A stretch of DNA of 64,000 bases, from NCBI GenBank assembly GCA_000149265.1, contig CH003412.1, positions 218,010-282,009 of the forward strand, read 5' to 3'. How positions within the stretch are numbered: the stretch's first letter is position 1; each line of letters starts with the position of its first letter. The notes beneath the pieces are model-generated. The model ran no database searches. It was given only the letters and a program-made list of their open reading frames with translations, and had not been told where the DNA came from. The position numbers were made by a program, and so were the translations under genes. Positions 11,187 to 21,498 of this stretch are shown here, piece after piece. The stretch is from Ciona savignyi (Eukaryota; Chordata; Ascidiacea; Phlebobranchia; Cionidae).

Positions 11187-11912
11187 ATGTTAAGGCTGCC
11201 TACCGGGATATTTCATTTTGCAAACTTGCATAAAAGAAACTTTTATGTTTCTTGTGTAAAATGGAATTATTATGACATTCTTGGAGTTAAAAAAGACGCA
11301 ACACCAGAGGAAATCCGCTCTTCTTTTATAAGGAAGTCTAAAGATCTTCACCCAGATTTGCCGAGTAACAATGGAAAAGACACTCACTTGGAATTTATTG
11401 AAGTGGTCGAGGCACATGCAGTGTTAAGCAGGAGTGAGCTTCGTACGGAATATGACTTGGAACTTTCGGAGCCATCAAACGGGGTGGCTGGACAATATAC
11501 AAAAAACCCATACCGATCTCCGGATTACCAAAGTCCATACCAGGAGTACAACGCAGCTTGGCAGGAAGCGGACCGATGGACGGATTATCACAACACCTAC
11601 GGCACAAGCCGCGCTAAACGAGTTGCACAACGCGATCAAAAACAACCATTTTGGCAAAATTATTTTAATTTTAAACTTCACCACGGCGGTGGTGGGCCAG
11701 GGTTCGCGAATCACGAACCTCTAAAAAAACATCGGTTGCAAATAGGTTACAAATTTTTAGTAGCCATGGTGGTAATTCTAACTGGTGTTTGTATATCGTT
11801 TGTGTTTTATACTGATAATGGTCACATTGATATGGAAAAGATGAGAAAATTAAGAACACTTCAACAGATTTATCGTCGTTATTATGATTACAGTACAGGT
11901 AGACATTCATAA
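11187..11912 (+). CDS. DNAJC4-like: DNAJC4-like membrane J-domain protein, copy 4
   Basis: Single-exon coding region, 241 residues. The J domain is at about 27-90 with WNYYDILGVKKDAT, HPD at 55-57 (KDLHPDLPS) and IEVVEAHAVL. A Tyr/Pro/Gln-rich linker (about 105-160) and a short HHGGGGPG stretch follow, then one membrane helix at about 188-207 and a basic tail with RRYYDYSTGRHS. The N-terminus is basic with no acidic residue. The reading frame is open slightly upstream, but no ATG is there and a splice acceptor ends at 11173, so the ATG at 11187 is used. This copy keeps the fullest domain order and is a good candidate for the closest DNAJC4 counterpart. Confidence 0.88.
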   Translation: MLRLPTGIFHFANLHKRNFYVSCVKWNYYDILGVKKDATPEEIRSSFIRKSKDLHPDLPSNNGKDTHLEFIEVVEAHAVLSRSELRTEYDLELSEPSNGVAGQYTKNPYRSPDYQSPYQEYNAAWQEADRWTDYHNTYGTSRAKRVAQRDQKQPFWQNYFNFKLHHGGGGPGFANHEPLKKHRLQIGYKFLVAMVVILTGVCISFVFYTDNGHIDMEKMRKLRTLQQIYRRYYDYSTGRHS

Positions 11913-12234
11913 AATTAAATTTTCAAATGTAAAAAACACATCAATCACTCATTTTTCATATTGCAATTAAAAAACTACTGTCCTAAAGCTATATATTATG
12001 TTGACATGTTTTTTTCATGCTAGAAGTATTCAGATTCTCTTTTGGATTGTACGCAGTGGGACAATTTGTTTAAAAGCCGAAGATTAAAGTTTTTTTTTGT
12101 TTCTTTATTTGCCAACTTTTTACATACTGCTTTTTGATAATAGAATATTATTCCCTTTGATAAATGTTTCTTTAGCTTTTTAGATGCATTTCCTTAAGCA
12201 TTTGGGTAATTATTTAATTTAGCTTCTTAAAAAT
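11913..12234. other. Spacer between J-protein copy 4 and NUP88
   Basis: 322 bp with no exon seen. It must contain the 3' end of J-protein copy 4 and the start of NUP88 transcription. An acceptor-like tatttaatttag ends at 12222, 12 bp before the NUP88 ATG. This parallels the unpaired acceptors in front of the J-protein genes. Confidence 0.5.
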
Positions 12235-15200
12235 ATGCTGTCGACAAACAGTCTCAGAAATGTGCTTGACGGCCATAAAATATTCGAGCAAGACCCAGTT
12301 CCACTGGGGTCACCAAACGAGGGTGGCAGCGAAAAGGTGAAGCAACTGCTGCATATCGATGGTGGCAACCTGTTTGTGTGGAATGAATCCCGAAGTTGCT
12401 TGATGACAACCAATCTAAGGTCGTCATTAGATGGCAACAAAAGTAATATCCAAGTAAGCCAATGTGTAGGGATGTCCAACTCTAAAATATTTCTTAAAAC
12501 CAAACTGATTGGATACGAACTTCCTTACTTATAAAGACTGATGTAATGCAGAAAATAGTGCAGCAAAATCAGTTTTTTAGTAAATCAATGAGATTGATTG
12601 TAGATTATCGGTACTTGTTAACAAGCTAATTATGGTCTCGTGCTTCAAGCACCACGATAACGTAAACAGTATATTATATTATATCTATTATCTATATTAC
12701 ATTAAGTGATGAAAAAAAATTGGTAGTAAGGTAGTAGGAAATCTGGCTACTCACACAGACTACTTTCACCAAAAAAATTAAAAATTAAACAATCATTATT
12801 TAAATTCAGTTATTTTTGAAAAACGTCTGAAAATAAGTGAAAATATCCACGTGAGAGCTTACCTGCACTGCATAATAAAAATGATCTTAATTAGGTCATT
12901 CAAGCATAAAAGAATTTATTTTTTTGGATAATTTAACAAAGAAACACATTTCATGTTTTGTTTAGCGATTTATTGCTTAGTGTTGCGGGCTGATTGACTT
13001 TGCGGAAATTTTTTTCCAGCACTAGCAACACTGTTTTCTATTTTAGACTTTATGCTGCCAGAATGCCCCGCTGTTTGAGGTGAACAAAATAACGTTCAAC
13101 TGCACAAGTTCCCATCTTGCACTGGTGGGTACAAGAGGGGTCACTGTGCTTGCATTACCCCGACGATGGGGTAAGGAGGCAGAATACGAAGGGGGCAAGC
13201 CAAAAATCATATGCAGGTGAAACTTTACATTGATGCAAATGTTGATGGGTGCATTGGCCTACACAGTTATTTTAATCAGTATTTTTATGGTTATTTTGTG
13301 GTTACAAACCCTTTTTGGCTGTATGACAAGCGAAATACACTTTCAGTTGATTTTTATTTTTACGAAGAAAACACAAAGCAGGATCTAGATAAAAAACTGG
13401 AAAAAAGACGGCAAAACGGCGGTTGTTAAGCTTATGCCTAATTAGTGTCCTGCTGCATTTTTGTTTATTTTTTACAAATCTTTCAGGTCATCCCCTGTAG
13501 CCGAGCGTTTCTTTATGAGCAACATCTCCATCCAGTTGATCCAGGCATCCTGGTACCCATCCACCTCCTCCCAGCATCCTCATCTTTGTCTCCTCACATC
13601 CGACAACATGCTCCGGATATACAGCGCCACCGCAGACACACAGACCCCCATCCAAACTCACAAACTCAACCAAGTATCTGATATGAACAACACATCCCTC
13701 ACAGCCTCAAGGGCATCACTATTATCTATGTAAATATCAATCCAACAACATAAGTCTTTATTTTATCAATTTATTTTTCTGCAAGTTTCTCTACTGATAA
13801 TCTGTACTCTTAATGCATTATATTACACTCAATAATATATAAAATATATAAAAACAAACATCAGGTAAATAAATGTAACAAGTATCTTAAAAAGATGAAT
13901 GAAAGCAATCTTTAACATTTGTCCACTCCTGAGGTTGATGTCATGATTTAGTCGGCAGAGCGTTGGTTGTGTCTAGCTCAATGTTCTGGGTTCAATACCG
14001 ACCATGACAAAATAGTTCCTGAAACCATCATACTGTATGCCTCGTTTAATAATTTAGTCATATGGTCAGGTTTATGGAGTCCCGTTCACTTATATGGACA
14101 TCATAACTGTATATATGTGCAAATATAAGGTCTATTACCTATATATGTGCGGGGACTAAAACTAGTATATTTGTGTGATGTATAATATTTGTATATATGT
14201 AGGGCTTAATACTTTCATATGTATATTAGGTCTCACATCTGTGTATGTGAAAGGTGTTTTACCTTCATATGATGTTACTGCCATATGTTCCATGTTGTTA
14301 TACCTGCCAATATGTCATCAGGTTCTCTATCAGCTCGGTACTTGGGGAAACTGTTGTCGCATTTGACTTTGCTCCAGTGATCGAACACACACCAAGCACA
14401 ATATCTAACCTGCGTAAAAAACCAGAACCGATATCGTTACAACCCATCTATCTGCTCCAAGGAAATGGAGATGTCTTACTTCTACTTACATCGCTAACAG
14501 ACAATAAGTAATTTTTTTGCATTTTTGTAATGAAAATTTTTCAGCAATAATTGTTGATGTTGTTGCCGTATTTATGTCTTTCTGTTATATATTTTTCTCT
14601 TATCCTCCAATGAGCCAATTTTTGTTCACAAAACTTGAGCTATCTGGGTTTTCCGAAAACAGTTGTTATTAATGCCTTACCTATTGTTGGGCAAGCCGCC
14701 TCTGAATATCCTTGATAGTATGCTGGATGCAGCTCTAGAACAGAAGTTGTCTAGATAGAAATGTCCTTTCATATACATCATTAGAAAAAAAACTACATAA
14801 AAATACCAAAAAATGTCTAATGTCCTTAAATGGAAGAAAGTGTTCAAAATGACCGTACTTTGTTGTCGTATCGTCTTATCTTTAAAGGATTTCTAAGGAT
14901 TGCTGAAATAGTAATATACTGTGATTTGTTCTCAAAACAGTCCAACAAATATCTCATTTCAGATTCAGTCGGGGTATTTTCCACGGTCCACTAATCATGC
15001 TCCCACCTGCCGAAGATAACTACGGGGTTGATTCCTGTTCCATCATCGTCATGGATACCTCGCCCACCACGATCGCCATAGCAACCGCTGCTGGGAAGCT
15101 CCACCACTGCGTGGCGCTATGGGTCACCGATGCGGACGACATGTCCCACAATGGCTCTGACACGGAAGTAAGTGAGAAATTTCTTAATTGTCAGGAATTT

Positions 15201-18200
15201 TGTTTACCAAATGGTCATCAAATTAGTTTTAAATTCCATTAGTAGGTTAAAGTAGTGTACCGAATTTTTCGTAGGTATATGTAAGATAACGATACATCAA
15301 TGTAGCATTCAGCTTGAAGCCCTTCCCATTTTCGCTGTCATCAACACTAATTATTTGAAGTTTACCATAAATGCACTAAAACTATGGTTATAATGGGAGT
15401 GCATCAATAGCACAACAATCAGAAAGCCATATTTAACATTAAAATCATTTAGAAACTGACATGCCTTCCTAAATTATATCAGTGGTTTATTAAAATGAAG
15501 GTAGTATAAACGCATTATGGTAGCAGGAAAATCATGCCAACAGTTATTTGAACTGTTAATGTGCATATAGTATAACTTCATGGGTTCAAATCCTGCCAGT
15601 GGCAGTTTTTACTGCTAATGTCACACCTTACTCTGTATATTAGCTTAGGAAATTCGGTTATTGCTTCAATATACAAAGTCACACTCAGTTTTATGCCATT
15701 TCTAGCTTACTAATTGTGTTTGTTTTGTAGTCGATTGCTTCATACCGAAGTTCAGTTACGAGCCATCATAAAGGTGACCTCACACCACCTACACTATATG
15801 TTTACGAAACTGTAGAGCTGGAGCTAGATTTGCTTGACGAAGATGTGCCGGAAAACCATCATATTATTTTGCACAAAGGTTAACTTAAATTGACAGATGA
15901 CATTGTATACTATATATAAATCTGAACAACTTAATTGCATTTATACAATTTAAATGTTTTAACACATACTTGTTTCATTATTATTTACCTTGTTTTTTAA
16001 CAAGTTTATTTGCATTACTTTACCATGCCCACTGTCAAGTTGCTGTAGGTAGAGTTTATTTTATAGTTTTATTTTTTAATTAAAAAGTTGCTGTAGTGTC
16101 TAATACATAGTGTGCTTTTTCAAAAATAGGAATGCATCATTACATTATAATTAGGTTAAACATGCATTTTCTGCAGACTCAACATTGCTGACTCGCTACC
16201 ACTGCTCTACTTCCGTCGGCGTTCACTCTGTCGCCCTCCCATGGTTAAACAAAATGGATGCATTTATCAGAGCAGTGGAAGATGACAGAGACCATCTTGG
16301 CGACCTCGCACATGTGAGTTGTGTTTTCGTGGAAATTCCACTTCCGACTTTGTTTTATCATTGTGTTGCCAAGGCAATATTTTAGAGTAGAGTTACAGTT
16401 TCTCTTTTTTACATGCACTAATTTCTTTTTTTCTATTGCAAAACCATTTCTTGATTTTGTTGAACGTTAACTGACAATAAATGGTCATTGCGTTAAATGT
16501 TAACTAATCAAAAGCCCCACTCACTTTATAAGTCTTGCAATGGCTGCCTATGATTTCGCTTTGTTTTTTTTTATAAAAAATTTCATGTAATTATTTTTGA
16601 CTTATTTGAAGTCACTAAGTAGGTTGTATATAAAATAATACTGTTGCTTAAATTGATATTTAAAAATGCAACAGCTGTGCTGTAGTGTAAATATATAGGC
16701 TCACATTCACAAAACAAAAAATATAACTGCAACGAGATATAAAATTTAATGATTTTTTTATTTTATTTTTCAAAGGATGACCCGTGCGTAGTGGAGCATG
16801 TACTGTGCACTAAACCTACTTTGTCCGCCTCCCCGTGCCCAATAATTGGGATCACCATAGCAACCGACGCCATATTTGGACCCACTTTGCTATGTCTGAT
16901 GGCAGACAACCATTGCACCACTGTCCCACTGCTGTAAGTTCTTTGCACCATTGCTTAAAAATAGTCAAATGTTCTTTTTTCTGCTATATCCTCCCATCCA
17001 TACTAAGCATATTTATCTCTGACAGATAACATTTAGGATAACATAAAGCAAAATTCTACCTACCAATTGTGATAGCTGTATAGATACAAAAATCTTTTAG
17101 GCAAAAACTGTTTTGGTATTCTTAGCTGAGAGTCCATTTTTATTCAGTTTTCTGGTAGCAAAACTGACTGGTAGTTGTATAAATTAATAAAAAGTTTGAG
17201 GTTGGCATATACTTTCCAACCATTGAGAAATCTTTGTATCACCAAAATAATATATCTATTGGATTTTCATTTTTATCCCTGTAAATGAAAAAATGCAAGC
17301 GGCATTACCACATGGCTAATCATCAGATTAACTTACTAGAGCTATTGCAGTGTGTTGTATATTGCACAAATGGTACAGTTTCTCACTCTATTCGCTAGTG
17401 AATTAACTGGGTTCAGGTTTATGTCCTAAAAAAAACAATATTAGTTTTCATCCATAAAAGCATATCTTCAAGCACTTTTTTATTTTGTTATTCCAATACC
17501 TTGCAACAAATATAATCCACAATATTTGTATATCCGCAGAAACACCTTTGTTCCAACTTCACCCCCGTTATTAAGCGAAAAGGGTGACAACACCATCACC
17601 GCCCCACCCCCAGTACCAACCCAAGAACCCAGCTTTACGGAGCACATAAAATCGATATTAAAACGTGACGTTTCACAACCTATTATCAGGTGAGGGCTTT
17701 TAAAAACGTTTTAGGTTTCCCTTCAAACATTAAATTAAATGTTTGCTTCGTCCGAGTGGTTAACAGCTTTCCTTGCAGTCCTAACCTGATTCCTTAGAAT
17801 TTAATTCCTGAAATTCTGATCAGTGCTGACTACTATTCCACCAAAAGCTAGAATAATTGAGACGACATTCGTTAAGTACACTCAACAGGGCCACATTCAT
17901 ATAGCTTTATGGGCATGACTTTACAAATAGCTGAAAATGAAATAATCTTCTAAATTCAATATCCTAACCATTTGAGCTTCATTAAACAACCCTTAGAAAT
18001 CCTTTAAAAGTTTATGTTTCCTGTAAATAATGCTTACTTTTGTTGGTTTCCTGAAAATGTGGCACAGAAAAAAAAGGTTTAAAACCAAATAATTTTTTAA
18101 AATACTATTCGAATTAACCTAAGCCTTTAACAGAACATTTTCTTAAAATGTAATAAAAATCTCAGATCCGGCAGCAGCCGTGAATCAACGAGTGAGCGAG

Positions 18201-19838
18201 AGTGCCTACAAGTGGTGACGAGAGCCACGCAAGTGCTCCGAGACGAATACATGTTGAAGCAGAAGTTGGCTCGTAACGCCATATCCAAGCGAGTGAACTT
18301 GCTGTCGGATCTGAAACTGAACCAACTGGACGAGCTACACAGACTGGGAGATATGAAGTAAGGACATTTACTATTCGAAGGCTTAGTCCATTGCAGTATA
18401 AGTTGAGGGGATTTTTAAATCTTTTATTATCAGACTCACTAAAAATCCATTTTCTAACCAGAGAAGTGCTGACGGACAATGCGGAAAAGATAGCGAATGA
18501 TTATGAAGATTGCAAAGAGAGACAGGAATCACTGATGATAAGGTTGGAGGATGTTCTAAAGAGGACTCGTGATCGCGATCCGGTTTTATCCAAGGTTGGG
18601 CAGGATTTTCTTCTTTTTTACTTAGGTCCTTTTTTCCTGTGAAGGATATTACTGCAGGGTTATATTTGATGTTTTAAAGATAATTTGGTTTATTATGGTC
18701 ACCAGGACAATTAAGAATGGAGTATATGATGTTAAACCAGAAATAACACATTGGTTTACTTTTGTTTGTTCCTTAATGTTTTATTCTCAATACATTTGAG
18801 TCTATAGATATAGACCAGGGGTGAGCAACCTGTGGCTCCGTAAATGTTAAGACTCTTTCATCCTTCTGACGCAGCTCTCATTAACTTGCTACTGTAGCGA
18901 ATGCTTAAAAATTTATTATCCATTCATATGAAAAACAAAAAAGAACACTCGCGTTTTCACCTCAAACAGTGTTGTTTTCCCTTTTGCTGCGAAAATTTTA
19001 TTAGTTTTGTGACTTCCAGTGATTTTTGTTGTGTAAAATATAAGTTAAAATGGCTCTTTAAGTGCAAAAGGTTGCCGACCCCTGATATAGACCAAAGCAC
19101 ACAGAACAATAAAAAAAGGTTTAGAATACAATTGAGAAATAATGTGTCCACCCTCGAGTACAGACCAAACAGTGTTGTATTTAAAACAGTTCCAATTAAA
19201 ATGACTCATATTTTGGCAGTCGGAAGTGGCCATGAATAAGGAACTCAGAGCGATGAAAGAGAAGCTCTGGCAGCTCGACAACCGAATAAAACAGTTGAAA
19301 ATCAAGCAGGGATACCAGGCGGATAAACTGACGTCCGATCATCGAAAAACCGGCTCTGTTTCGTCTTCTTCGCTCCATCGGGAAAAGCTGAAGCAGATTT
19401 TATTGGAAGAGTAAGTTCGGTAAAATATTATCTAAACCAATTTAATCAATGTTGTCGGCTGAATACCTTGATGGGTTAGTTTATTGCCCTCAGCAGAAAT
19501 GTAGTGAAATTGACACTGGCTGTAAACTGATCCGTTGTGGCAATAACGCCCATCGCCTAGAACTAGGGGATTTATTATTTGAAATACTTCATCCATACTT
19601 CCGTTGTTTGCAACACTATGCATGGTAACCCGACAGTGGGCGTGTGATTCAGACAACTGTCAGTGTTATAATGCCCGTTGTTAATGTGGTTTTCCACATC
19701 TGACCACAACACAAGTATCATTCGCCTTAAGTAATTTTCTTAAGAAATGATATATTTATATTGTTCCTTTACAGAGGTGAAAAGATCCACGAATTAATAA
19801 AGAAACTGAACAATCTGAACGCACAAGCAGGCTTATGA
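12235..19838 (+). CDS. NUP88: Nucleoporin NUP88
   Basis: Thirteen exons: 12235-12453, 13047-13216, 13487-13729, 14322-14507, 14963-15167, 15731-15878, 16177-16313, 16776-16933, 17540-17689, 18166-18357, 18462-18594, 19220-19410, 19775-19838. They total 2196 nt, 731 residues; the human protein is about 741. The N-terminal two thirds form the predicted beta-propeller, with family-typical stretches such as NAPLFEVNKI, SPVAERFF, SDNMLRIYS, LGETVVAFDF, PAEDNYGVDSC, RYHCSTSVGVHSV and VEHVLCTKP. From about residue 545 the protein is a coiled coil (TRATQVLRDEYMLKQKL, then long K/E-rich helices), which binds NUP214 and NUP62. It is a cytoplasmic-face nuclear pore subunit that supports CRM1-dependent export. 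Exon 11 has a weak donor (gttggg). Intron 11 carries a hAT-type insertion. An AATAAA follows the stop at 19884. Confidence 0.95.
13944..14010 (+). repeat. tRNA-like sequence in NUP88 intron 3
   Basis: The segment has a recognisable internal promoter pair: an A-box-like 'tagtcggcagagcg' and a B box 'gggttcaatacc' about 30 bp later. There is no good acceptor stem, so it looks like a tRNA pseudogene or the head of another SINE rather than a working tRNA gene. After it comes a region (about 14040-14270) of degenerate 'tatatgtg' repeats. Confidence 0.45.
17270..17425 (-). repeat. SINE family 1, decayed fragment in NUP88 intron 8
   Basis: Only parts are left: 'tttttatccctgt', 'aatgaaaaaatgcaag' and 'agagctattgcagtgtgttgt', in reverse-strand order. 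The tRNA-like head is not visible. Confidence 0.5.
18816..19084 (+). mobile_element. hAT-type MITE in NUP88 intron 11
   Basis: A 269-bp insertion with near-perfect terminal inverted repeats: the left end reads caggggtgagcaacc and the right end ggttgccgacccctg. It is flanked on both sides by the identical 8-bp duplication atatagac (18808-18815 and 19085-19092). Eight-base target duplications and CAGGGG-type ends are characteristic of the hAT superfamily. No transposase frame survives, so it is non-autonomous or an internal deletion product. It sits between exons 11 and 12 of NUP88 and is removed by splicing. Intact ends and a perfect duplication suggest a fairly recent insertion. Confidence 0.92.
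19560..19700 (+). repeat. SINE family 1, fragment in NUP88 last intron
   Basis: Contains 'gcaacactatgcatggtaac', 'cgacagtgggcgtg' and 'gtggttttccac' in family order, diverged and without the tail. The sequence from 19446 is probably the rest of the same decayed copy. Confidence 0.5.
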
Positions 19839-19883
19839 TCAGGAAATGCTTCTTACAAGTGTCAACTCTCTTTTATGTGCTTT

Positions 19884-19889
19884 AATAAA
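19884..19889 (+). terminator. Polyadenylation signal of NUP88
   Basis: AATAAA, 46 bp after the NUP88 stop codon on the same strand; the usual cleavage site would fall 10-30 bp later. Confidence 0.7.
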
Positions 19890-20104
19890 ACAGTTAGCAT
19901 CATTTGCAAAACTTAAAGCCTACTGATGTAATCTGTATCTTTTCCATGTTCAACATTTTTGAAACTGTTGATAATAACAAAGCTTCAAAAGGCAAAATAA
20001 CGAAAATGAAGTATCTCTTTTATTACATTTCACAAAGCTAGTTATTATCAAAATCAAAACTGCCATTTTCAGTTTAGTATAAAATAATAAACCAATGCAA
20101 GACA

Positions 20105-20330
20105 TAGCTTGTCGGTTGTGTTCTTGGGCGTGGGAGGCACTTAACGGACACTGTCCGAACCCAGCAGATTAATGGGATCTACTCGATTGTTGGGGCGTAT
20201 GAATTATACACAACACACTGCAATAGCTCAGGTAACCCCACGGTGGGCTCGAGGTGATATGGCGTTTGGCAGTGTGTTAACCCCCTTGGTTTTCCCACTC
20301 ACGGGGATAAACAGGAATATCTTAATATAT
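20105..20330 (+). repeat. SINE family 1 (good copy)
   Basis: Contains 'gcttgtcggttgtgttcttg', 'gaacccagcagattaatggg', 'acacaacactgcaatagctc'-type block, 'ggtaaccccacggtgggctc', 'gtgtgttaacccccttgg' and 'cactcacggggataaacagg'. The order and spacing match the other long copies. Confidence 0.78.
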
Positions 20331-21498
20331 ATGGTTAGCTTTAGTAACCCTACGATGGGTGAGGGGGTAAATGAGGATGTTTATTCACTTGCATGGCTGG
20401 ATTCCCATAACAAGTTTCCAAATTAAAGAAACCAGGCCTTTATTCAATTTCCGTATTTCTTTGATATTCCTCTGTGGAGAATATAATTTAGGGTAAACCG
20501 TTATTTACAGTGTAAATGTATCGGACAATAAAGATAAAGTCAACCGTAGGGGATAATTGCAAAATTTGGGTTGTTTCGGAAATTCCTCGGGTGCCATACT
20601 TAAAACAATGGTTCATGTATATCTTTTTCATGTGTGGTACAGTACGCGCAGTTAACATAATGCCTTTTTATTTTAATGTCATGCTTAGAAAGGGCCGAAC
20701 ATTCAAGCTCATCCTTTTAAAATGCCAAGCTCATCCTTTTAAAAGTCCGTGACCGTATATTTCGTAAATTGATTGGATTACATTTTTTTAATTAGGTGCT
20801 CTAACGACTATTGTTTTGTCATTTTTTCCTTTGGCTCAAGAGAATAAAAAAAAGATACTTCTCTGCTATATTTTAAAAGTGTGTTTGTTTTATTTTTGTT
20901 TAAACCAGGAAACACAAAAAAATAACATATCTTAATGTGTTTGCATATCAATATATATGTAATGGCGTAAAAGTATTCCGGCCGAGTCAAGCTAACGATG
21001 TACTTTGTTTGCCAGGCAACGGATGTCGACACTACTCAAATACACATCAACCTTTTTTAATCGCTAAACTGTTTTAGTGTATAGTTAACTTTCGTTACAA
21101 CTTTGCAAGTTTAGTCTTTCTCGGTACATTCTACGGTCGGCCGGAAGATGTCCGAAAAGAAGCCATCAGCTTATTTCGTTGTGTACTCGGCTACAGCAAG
21201 GCTCTTCACGAATGTTGCCTAAACCCAGCTTTAGTGGTTTATTAAAAACTGTAACAACGATTTTATCGTATTTCACAGAGCGCAATAGGTCCGGTAACCC
21301 GAATGTTTATTGACGAAGAATCATTACACTATCTACACTAACGAACTATAAACATGGGTAGAATATATCACCGCACGGTAGTTTCTTCTATATTACTCCT
21401 TAGTGCCTAGTTAATTTTTATACATATTTTAGTTGTTTTGTTTTATCTCTATGTGATTTTTAATTCTTACACCAAGGAACGTACTTTAAAAGATTAAC

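Larger units (their letters stand above)
19839..21498. other. Intergenic region between NUP88 and CLCA
   Basis: Holds the NUP88 3' end with a polyadenylation signal, a full SINE at 20105-20330, a decayed SINE near 21160-21310, and a short direct repeat 'aagctcatccttttaaaa' near 20700-20745. No other exon is supported. The CLCA promoter must lie near its right end, but no clear TATA box is assigned. Confidence 0.5.

Noticed and set aside
18901..19239. A 112-codon open frame on the + strand
   Set aside because: It runs through the interior of the hAT MITE and NUP88 intron sequence. It is not a conserved transposase.
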